Assembly: GCA_963617205.1 (NCBI GenBank) | Contig: CAVEOA010000015.1 | Span: 1 to 46,408, forward strand | Reading direction: 5' to 3' | DNA: 46,408 nucleotides | Source: UBA11524 sp963617205 | GTDB taxonomy: Bacteria; Bacillota; Clostridia; Christensenellales; Aristaeellaceae | Shown here: in pieces, positions 32,735-38,910 of the stretch | Numbering within the stretch: position 1 is the first letter of the stretch | Layout: every line of letters begins with the position of its first letter | Notes under the pieces: model-generated | Databases searched by the model: none | The model's input: only the letters and a program-made list of their open reading frames with translations | What the model was told of the DNA's origin: nothing | Made by a program: the position numbers and the translations under genes

Positions 32735-33520
32735 ATGGCATTGCTGGAGGTCAGTGGCATCCGCAAATCCTTTGAATCGACATCTGTCCTGCGCGACATC
32801 AGCTTTACCATGGAAAAGGGCGACGTGATGTCGATTATCGGCTCATCCGGCAGCGGAAAAACGACGCTGCTGCGCTGCCTGAATTTCCTCGAAACGCCCG
32901 ATGCCGGTACGATTAAGCTCGACGGACAGCTCCTGCTCGATGCAGGCAGTCCGCAGAGGATGAAGAATGAAGAGCTTCGGCAGCGTCGGCTCCATTTCGG
33001 GCTGGTGTTCCAGTCGTTCAACCTGTTTCCGCAGTACACGGCGCTGGAAAACGTCTGTCTTGCGCGGGAATTGCTGCTGAGAGAAAAGACGAAGGATCGA
33101 TCGAAGCGCCGCGAAATCCGCGAAGGAGTCGTCGCACAGGCAAAGGAGCTGCTTGTGCAGATGGGACTGCAGGACCGCATGGGCAATTATCCGCATCAGC
33201 TTTCCGGCGGCCAGTGTCAGCGTGTGGCGATTGCGCGCGCATTGGCGCTTGAGCCGGATATCCTCTGCTTCGACGAGCCGACATCCGCGCTTGACCCCGA
33301 GCTGACCGGCGAGGTGCTGAAGGTCATCCGGAATCTGGCGGATCGCAATACGACGATGATTATCGTGACGCATGAGATGGCTTTCGCCCGTGACGTTGCG
33401 AGCAAGGTCATTTTCATGGATGACGGCACAATTCTTGAGCAGGGAACGCCGGAGGATGTGTTCCTGCACCCGACGCAGGAGCGCACGAAGCACTTCCTGT
33501 CGAACTACAGCGGATTGTAA
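32735..33520 (+). CDS. amino acid ABC transporter ATP-binding protein (GlnQ/HisP type)
   Basis: This 261-residue ATPase has Walker A GSSGSGKTT (36-44), a Q loop in LVFQSFNLFPQYT, the signature LSGGQCQRVAIARA, Walker B ILCFDEPTSALDPE and the switch His in IVTHEMAFA. It has the family insert between the Q loop and signature (REKTKDRSKRREIREG). It powers the importer of polar amino acids with the two preceding genes. A bulged hairpin begins directly at the base after the stop codon and may mark the transcript end. Confidence 0.95.
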   Translation: MALLEVSGIRKSFESTSVLRDISFTMEKGDVMSIIGSSGSGKTTLLRCLNFLETPDAGTIKLDGQLLLDAGSPQRMKNEELRQRRLHFGLVFQSFNLFPQYTALENVCLARELLLREKTKDRSKRREIREGVVAQAKELLVQMGLQDRMGNYPHQLSGGQCQRVAIARALALEPDILCFDEPTSALDPELTGEVLKVIRNLADRNTTMIIVTHEMAFARDVASKVIFMDDGTILEQGTPEDVFLHPTQERTKHFLSNYSGL

Positions 33521-33701
33521 AAATGCAACATGAAAGTGCATTCATGCATTTCCAGACGCTTTCAGCAGCGAAAAATGCAGGAGGAGCATGCAGGAATCGA
33601 AAACGTTAGCGGTTCAAACGGATGCAAAAATGCGGATTTTTCGGATCTGATGTAAAAAGGCAATCGCATTGTACTACTTTTGCATTTTTGAATTTCCATA
33701 C
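33521..33701. other. TGCA-rich intergenic region with 3' hairpin
   Basis: The gap before the liv promoter starts with an 11-pair hairpin bearing a 3-base bulge (AAATGC, AAC, ATGAA with TTCAT, GCATTT; 33521-33551). The tetramer TGCA occurs eight times between 33524 and 33706, mostly as AAATGCA or TGCATTT, against less than one expected by chance. The sites may bind a regulator of the Liv operon. There is no T run, so where the upstream transcript ends is uncertain. Confidence 0.4.
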
Positions 33702-33730
33702 TTGCAATTTTCAAAAACGTGCGCTATAAT
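33702..33730 (+). promoter_or_regulatory. sigma-A promoter of the liv operon
   Basis: TTGCAA (33702-33707), 17-base spacer, perfect TATAAT (33725-33730). The ATG at 33763 follows about 25 bases after the expected start, behind AAAGGGAGG. Confidence 0.85.
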
Positions 33731-33762
33731 TGCCTCATTCCACGAAAGGGAGGATACCTACC

Positions 33763-34941
33763 ATGAAGAAGTTTGCTGCTTTCTTTCTTGCAATGGTCCT
33801 GATGCTTACCTGCTGCGCGGCTGCGCTGGCGGACGAAACCATCAAGATCGGTGTCTTTGAGCCGTCTTCCGGCGATAATGGTGCCGGCGGCAAGCAGGAG
33901 GTTCTTGGTATCGAATATGCCAACAGCCTGACCCCTACAGTTGAAATCAACGGAACGACCTACAACATTGAGCTGGTCGTTGTCGATAACCAGTCCGCGA
34001 CCGACAAGGCGGTTACCGCTGCGCAGTCGCTCGTTTCCAGCGGCGTGTCCATCGTGCTGGGCTCCTACGGCTCCGGCGTTTCGATGGCTGGCGGCGACAT
34101 TTTCGCGGCGTCTGGCGTGCCGGCCATCGGCATCAGCTGCACGAACCCGAACGTCACCCTGCTGTGCGATTACTACTGGCGCATTTGCTTCCTCGATCCC
34201 TTCCAGGGCAGCGTCATGGCGAACTTCGCTTATGACAAGGGCTGCAAGAAGGCGTATGTGCTCACCATGCTCGGCGAGGACTACGGCAACGGTCTGGGAC
34301 ACTACTTCACGCAGGCCTTTGAAGCGCTGGGCGGCGAGGTTGTGTCTGAAACCTTCCCTGAGGGCACGAGCAACTTTGCTGCGTACCTGACCAACGCTGT
34401 CAATGCCGGCTGCGACGTCATCTTCGCGCCGTCTGCCACCACCTATGCTTCCCTGATCATTGACCAGGCGGCCTCTCAGGGCGTCACCTTCCCGATCATG
34501 GCTGGTGACACGTGGGAGTCCTCTGTTATCCTCGATGCCGCGAAGGGCAAGAACGTCGAAGTGTACGTTTCCACCTTCTTCGCCGAGGACGAGAGCAATC
34601 CGGCTGCTGTTGAATTCATCACCGGCTTCAAGGCATGGCTGAATGCCAACAGCGACAAGCTGACCAACAACGGCGGCAACGACATCGTCGCGGCTGTGTC
34701 TGTGCTGGGCTTCGATGCTTACAATGTGGCGGTCGAGGCGATTAAGGCTGCCGGCTCTTCGGATCCTGCTGCCATCGCTGCGGCACTGCCGTCTGTGACC
34801 TACACCGGCGTCACCGGCGCTATCTCCTTCGACGAGAATGGCGATGCCAACAAGGACATGGCTTACATCAAGAAGGCCAACACCGAGACGGGCGAATTCG
34901 ACTTTGAAAAGACCCAGTCTGTTGCCGGTCTGTCTGAGTAA
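33763..34941 (+). CDS. branched-chain amino acid ABC transporter binding protein (LivJ/K type)
   Basis: This 392-residue exported protein has a signal peptide ending ALA before Asp; a CC pair earlier (LTCCAA) could also serve as a lipobox. The mature part is a type I binding fold (Peripla_BP_6): IKIGVFEPSSGDNGAGGKQE, VVDNQSATDKAVTAAQSLVS, SYGSGVSMAGGDIF and the C-terminal TYTGVTGAISFDENGDANKDM. ATG at 33763 is chosen from the site GGGAGG 10 bases upstream. It is the first gene of a five-gene Liv operon. The ligand is presumably Leu/Ile/Val or a related compound, but related systems take amides or urea. Confidence 0.93.
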   Translation: MKKFAAFFLAMVLMLTCCAAALADETIKIGVFEPSSGDNGAGGKQEVLGIEYANSLTPTVEINGTTYNIELVVVDNQSATDKAVTAAQSLVSSGVSIVLGSYGSGVSMAGGDIFAASGVPAIGISCTNPNVTLLCDYYWRICFLDPFQGSVMANFAYDKGCKKAYVLTMLGEDYGNGLGHYFTQAFEALGGEVVSETFPEGTSNFAAYLTNAVNAGCDVIFAPSATTYASLIIDQAASQGVTFPIMAGDTWESSVILDAAKGKNVEVYVSTFFAEDESNPAAVEFITGFKAWLNANSDKLTNNGGNDIVAAVSVLGFDAYNVAVEAIKAAGSSDPAAIAAALPSVTYTGVTGAISFDENGDANKDMAYIKKANTETGEFDFEKTQSVAGLSE

Positions 34942-35143
34942 GCGATTCAGCGGTCATTTCCAGCGAGCCTTCGGCAGCGTTGGAGGACTCGCAAGCCCTT
35001 CAGCGTGAAATCGCTTCATGGAACGATCGTATGGGAGAGCGGTTTGCCGTTCGACCAGTGAGTGCGATACTCGACCACGCGGTCTTGCCGCATGGTTGGT
35101 GCTCCGAGCGAACCCGTGCCCGGCAAAGCGCGGGTTCGCTTTT
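34941..35143 (+). ncRNA. intercistronic structured RNA element, copy B
   Basis: This stretch between the binding-protein and livH genes begins with an outer stem AGCGATT/AATCGCT (34941-34947, 35009-35015). The part shared with copy A follows: GGGAGAGCGG (35033-35042), H1 around TTCGACCAGTGAG, and H2 (TCGACCA 35071-35077 with TGGTTGG 35093-35099, plus GCGG/CCGC and a 5-base loop). The sixth H2 pair is C-G here and A-T in copy A, a compensatory change; two others differ only by wobble pairing. The element ends with a strong terminator-like hairpin: GCGAACCCGTGC (35108-35119) with GCGCGGGTTCGC (35128-35139) and TTTT. It fits an attenuator or riboswitch layout placed inside an operon. Confidence 0.7.
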
Positions 35144-35193
35144 GTGTACAGGCTGCCGTTTGCCAAAAGGAAGCTCCATTGGAGGAAAAACGA

Positions 35194-36072
35194 ATGTTTG
35201 ATAAGCTGCTACCTTATCTGCTGTCGGGCATCTCTGACGGCGGACAATATGCGCTGATTGCCGTCGGGTACACCATGGTGTATGGCATCCTGCGGCTGAT
35301 CAACTTTGCGCACGGCGATATTTTCACCGCAGCCGGTTTCTTTATGGTGTATCTGGTCGCGGCGCTTCCGCTGACCGTTTCCGTGCCGCTGGTTATCCTG
35401 TTGACGGTGGCGCTGGGCTTCACGGTCGAGCGCGTCGCCTACAAGCCGCTGCGTACTGCGCCGCGCATGTCCATCATGATTTCCGCCATTGGTACGTCGT
35501 ACCTGCTTCAAAACCTGATGTGGTATGTGACCGGCGGTCTGGCCAAGCAGTATCCCGTGCTGCCGTGGATTTCCGAAAGCGTGACGATTGGCTCGGCAAC
35601 GACAAAGATCGTGACGCTCGTGACTCCTGTGCTGACGGTGATTCTGGTCGTGGCGCTTGTGCAGCTGATCAATCATACGAAGATTGGCATGGCGATGCGC
35701 GCAGTGTCCCGCGATTTTGAGACGGCACAGCTCATGGGCATCAAGATCAACAGCGTCATTTCGATGACGTTCATCATCGGCTCTGCGCTGGCGGCGATCG
35801 GCTCGATGCTTTTCTTTACCAACTATACCACCGTTACGCCGACAGTCGGCGCGATGCCCGGTCTGAAGGCGTTCGTTGCGGCTGTGTTCGGCGGCATCGG
35901 CTCGATTCCGGGCGCAGTCATCGGCGCATTCATCATCGGCATCTGCGAAAACCTGATCAAGGCGGCAGGCTATACGGCATTCTCTGACGCGTTCACATTC
36001 GCACTGCTGATCGTCATCCTGCTCTTCAAGCCCAATGGTCTTTTCGGCGAGAAGATTGCGGAGAAGGTTTGA
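35194..36072 (+). CDS. livH: branched-chain amino acid ABC permease LivH
   Basis: This 292-residue permease has about eight spans and the LivH signatures GISDGGQYALIAVGYTMVYGILRLINFAHGD and ALGFTVERVAYKPLR early, AMRAVSRDFETAQLMGI in the EAA-like loop, and PGLKAFVAAVFGGIGSIPGAVIGA near the end. The ATG at 35194 follows GGAGG with a normal gap. In-frame upstream codons fall inside the RNA element and are rejected. It pairs with LivM, whose start follows after ten bases. Confidence 0.95.
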   Translation: MFDKLLPYLLSGISDGGQYALIAVGYTMVYGILRLINFAHGDIFTAAGFFMVYLVAALPLTVSVPLVILLTVALGFTVERVAYKPLRTAPRMSIMISAIGTSYLLQNLMWYVTGGLAKQYPVLPWISESVTIGSATTKIVTLVTPVLTVILVVALVQLINHTKIGMAMRAVSRDFETAQLMGIKINSVISMTFIIGSALAAIGSMLFFTNYTTVTPTVGAMPGLKAFVAAVFGGIGSIPGAVIGAFIIGICENLIKAAGYTAFSDAFTFALLIVILLFKPNGLFGEKIAEKV

Positions 36073-36082
36073 GGTGAGCGGA

Positions 36083-37165
36083 ATGAAGAAAAAATCAGTA
36101 GGGAAAGCGGTTGCCTGCACACTGGTCGTGGCGCTGATCTACTTACTCGCATGGTTTGCCGAAAAGAAGCTTGGTACCAGCTCCATGCTGGTTACTGTGC
36201 TCAAGAAGGGCGCGGTCTATGCGCTGATTGCCGTCTCCATGAACCTGCTCAACGGCTTTACGGGGCTGTTCTCGCTCGGTCAGGCAGGCTTTATGCTCGT
36301 CGGCGCGTATACGTATGCCATCTTCACGATTCCGATGGCAAAGCGTCAGGCTGTGTACATGTACTATTCCGGCGGCTGCGTCACGGTTGAGATGAACTTT
36401 ATCATCGCGCTCGTTCTGGCAGGCGTTGTCGCGGCGATTTTCGCGGCGCTGATCGGCATGCCGGTGCTGCGCCTCAAGAGCGACTATCTTGCCATCGCGA
36501 CGCTGGGCTTTGCCGAGATTATCCGCGCGATTGTGCAGTGGGATACGCTCGGTCCCGTGACGAACGGCTCGAACCTGCTCAAGACATACCCGACGTTCAA
36601 TTCGCTGATGCCCGGCAATTCCGTGCTGGTGCCGTTCATCATAGCCGGCATCTGCATCGGGCTGATTATCCTGCTCATCAACTCCACCTACGGCCGCGCC
36701 TTCAAGGCCATCCGCGATGACGAAATTGCCGCAGAGGCGATGGGCATCAACCTGTTCCACCACAAGCAGATGGCGTTCGTAATCAGCTCGTTCTTTGCGG
36801 GCATCGGCGGCGCGCTGCTGGCGATGTATCAGGGCTCGCTGCAGGCGAATGCATTCAAGTCCTCCATGACCTATGAGATTCTGCTGATTGTCGTCATCGG
36901 CGGCATGGGCAGCGTGTCCGGTAGCGTGCTGGCATCGTTCCTGTTCATTGCGTGCAGCGAATGGTGGCTGCGCTTCCTCGATGAAGTGACCTTCATCGGC
37001 GACTTCCAGGTGCCGCTGCTCGGCTCCGGCTTCCGCATGGTCGTCTTCTCCGTCGTCATCATGATTGTCGTGCTGTTCTTCCGCCGCGGTCTGATGGGGG
37101 ATCGGGAGCTGTGGAACCTGCGCATACCGAAGCGGAAACCGAAGGAGGAGGCGAAGGAAGCATGA
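36083..37165 (+). CDS. livM: branched-chain amino acid ABC permease LivM
   Basis: This 360-residue permease carries LivM marks: AVSMNLLNGFTGLFSLGQAGFMLVGAY, LRLKSDYLAIATLGFAEIIR, RAFKAIRDDEIAAEAMGIN in the ATPase-contact loop and VIGGMGSVSGSVLASF. ATG at 36083 follows GAGGTGAG; earlier in-frame codons overlap livH and are rejected. The tail is rich in Lys, Arg and Glu. It overlaps livG by four bases (ATGA), so the two are coupled. Confidence 0.95.
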   Translation: MKKKSVGKAVACTLVVALIYLLAWFAEKKLGTSSMLVTVLKKGAVYALIAVSMNLLNGFTGLFSLGQAGFMLVGAYTYAIFTIPMAKRQAVYMYYSGGCVTVEMNFIIALVLAGVVAAIFAALIGMPVLRLKSDYLAIATLGFAEIIRAIVQWDTLGPVTNGSNLLKTYPTFNSLMPGNSVLVPFIIAGICIGLIILLINSTYGRAFKAIRDDEIAAEAMGINLFHHKQMAFVISSFFAGIGGALLAMYQGSLQANAFKSSMTYEILLIVVIGGMGSVSGSVLASFLFIACSEWWLRFLDEVTFIGDFQVPLLGSGFRMVVFSVVIMIVVLFFRRGLMGDRELWNLRIPKRKPKEEAKEA

Positions 37166-38001
37166 GCAACGTCCTACGCGTTGAAAACGTCACGATGCAG
37201 TTTGGCGGCGTCGTCGCCATCAACAACCTGTCCATGGAAGCGAATGAGGGCGAGATTGTCGCGCTGATCGGTCCGAACGGCGCCGGCAAGACGACGGCCT
37301 TCAACTGCATTACCGGCGTCTACGAGCCCACAAACGGTGCTGTGTACTTTCAGGATCGCCCCATTGCGGTGAATCATCCGTCCGGCAGAATGAAGCATGA
37401 ATACGCCGGACAGAATGCGGACAAGTATACCGGTCAGTACGTTCACATGACGCCTGACAAGATTACGAAGCTCGGCATTGCCCGCACGTTCCAGAATATT
37501 CGCCTGTTTAAGTCGCAGACGGCGTTTGAGAATGTGCTGATTGCCACGCATCTTCGCCGCACGAGCAATGTGTTCACTGCGACGCTGCACCTGAACTTCC
37601 GCGAGGAGGCGGCGATGCGGCGCAAGGCGATGGAGCTGCTGGAGGAGGTCGGTCTTGCTGACCTTGCCAATGAGAAGGCAACCTCGCTGCCATACGGCAA
37701 GCAGCGCCGGCTGGAAATTGCACGCGCACTGGCGACTAACCCGAAGTTGCTGCTGCTCGATGAGCCGGCGGCTGGCATGAATCCGCAGGAAACCGAGGAG
37801 CTTGGACGGTTCATTTGCGAAATCAAGGATCGCTTCAACCTGACGATCTTCATGATTGAGCATCATATGAACCTTGTCATGGACATTTCTGACCGCATTT
37901 ACGTCATCGACTTCGGCAAGCTGATCGCGGAAGGCACGCCTGCCGAGGTGCGCGACAATCCCGCAGTCATTGCCGCATATTTGGGGGTGGATGAGGAATG
38001 A
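37162..38001 (+). CDS. livG: branched-chain amino acid ABC ATPase LivG
   Basis: This 279-residue ATPase has Walker A GPNGAGKTT (37-45), the LivG-type insert (RMKHEYAGQNADKYTGQYVH), the Q-loop region GIARTFQNIRLFKSQT, a signature region SLPYGKQRRLEIARALA (the LivG form of LSGGQ), Walker B LLLLDEPAAGMNPQE and switch MIEHHMNLVM. ATG at 37162 overlaps the livM stop; the codon at 37111 lies inside livM and is rejected. It couples to livF by another ATGA overlap. Confidence 0.95.
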   Translation: MSNVLRVENVTMQFGGVVAINNLSMEANEGEIVALIGPNGAGKTTAFNCITGVYEPTNGAVYFQDRPIAVNHPSGRMKHEYAGQNADKYTGQYVHMTPDKITKLGIARTFQNIRLFKSQTAFENVLIATHLRRTSNVFTATLHLNFREEAAMRRKAMELLEEVGLADLANEKATSLPYGKQRRLEIARALATNPKLLLLDEPAAGMNPQETEELGRFICEIKDRFNLTIFMIEHHMNLVMDISDRIYVIDFGKLIAEGTPAEVRDNPAVIAAYLGVDEE

Positions 38002-38711
38002 GCTTGCTGAAGGTCACGGATCTCCAGGTCAATTACGGCGGCATCGATGCACTCCGCGGCATTTCCTTCGATGTGGAGGAGGGCGAGATTGTCACGCTGA
38101 TTGGCGCGAACGGCGCTGGCAAGTCGACAACGCTGCGTACCATCTGCGGCCTTGTCCGCTCGAATGCGGGGCGCATTGTCTATGACGGGCGCGATATCAC
38201 CAGCATGAACACCCAGCGCATCGTTTCCGAGGGCATTGCGCTTGTTCCGGAAGGACGGCGCGTGTTCGATAACCTGACGGTCAAGGAAAACCTGATGATC
38301 GGCGCTTATCTGCGCAAGGACAAGAACAGCATCGAGGAGGACATTGAGCATGTCTATACGCTGTTCCCGCGCCTGCAGGAGCGCAGCTGGCAAAAGGCAG
38401 GCACGCTCTCCGGCGGCGAGCAGCAGATGCTGGCTGTCGGTCGTGCAATGATGACGCGTCCGCGCATCCTGATGATGGACGAGCCGTCGCTGGGTCTTGC
38501 ACCGCTGATTGTCAAGGATATTTTCTCTATCATCAAGCAGCTGAACGAGACCGGCATCACCATCCTGCTGATTGAGCAGAATGCCAATACGGCCCTGCGC
38601 TGCGCTCATCACGCGTACGTGCTTGAAACCGGCCGCATCACCATGTCCGGCACAGGCGCGGAGCTTCTCGCTGACAAGCGCGTGCAGGATGCATATCTCG
38701 GCGCAAAGTGA
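37998..38711 (+). CDS. livF: branched-chain amino acid ABC ATPase LivF
   Basis: This 237-residue ATPase has Walker A GANGAGKST (36-44), the Q-loop region GIALVPEGRRVFDNLTV, signature LSGGEQQMLAVGRAMM, Walker B ILMMDEPSLGLAP and switch region LLIEQNANTALR. Length and motifs are standard for LivF. It completes the order binding protein, H, M, G, F. A terminator follows at 38728. Confidence 0.96.
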   Translation: MSLLKVTDLQVNYGGIDALRGISFDVEEGEIVTLIGANGAGKSTTLRTICGLVRSNAGRIVYDGRDITSMNTQRIVSEGIALVPEGRRVFDNLTVKENLMIGAYLRKDKNSIEEDIEHVYTLFPRLQERSWQKAGTLSGGEQQMLAVGRAMMTRPRILMMDEPSLGLAPLIVKDIFSIIKQLNETGITILLIEQNANTALRCAHHAYVLETGRITMSGTGAELLADKRVQDAYLGAK

Positions 38712-38727
38712 TAATTACAATGTATCG

Positions 38728-38766
38728 GAAAAGCGTGAGCACTGTGCTTGCGCTTTTCTTTTATTT
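38728..38766 (+). terminator. intrinsic terminator of the liv operon
   Basis: GAAAAGCG (38728-38735) pairs with CGCTTTTC (38751-38758), with an inner AGCAC/GTGCT and a TG/TG internal loop, followed by a T-rich tract to 38766. Confidence 0.85.
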
Positions 38767-38791
38767 TGCCAAAAGAAAATTGAAATTCCTA

Positions 38792-38820
38792 TTGACAAAG
38801 CAGCGGAACAGGCGTATCAT
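38792..38820 (+). promoter_or_regulatory. sigma-A promoter of the P1B ATPase gene
   Basis: A perfect TTGACA (38792-38797), 17-base spacer, TATCAT (38815-38820). It is followed immediately by the dyad at 38823. Confidence 0.8.
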
Positions 38821-38822
38821 GT

Positions 38823-38844
38823 CATATGAACAGATGCTCATATG
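38823..38844. promoter_or_regulatory. ArsR/SmtB-like operator dyad at the transcription start
   Basis: CATATGA (38823-38829), 8-base spacer, TCATATG (38838-38844), directly downstream of the -10. Sequence and position resemble the ATATGAAC-type inverted repeats bound by metal sensors of the ArsR/SmtB/CadC/CzrA family. No ArsR gene is in the window, so the sensor would act in trans. Confidence 0.55.
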
Positions 38845-38910
38845 TTTGTTCGATCGAAACCATCTCGGTTGATGAATACCGCATCGGCTGAAAGAAAGGT
38901 CGGGATCTAT

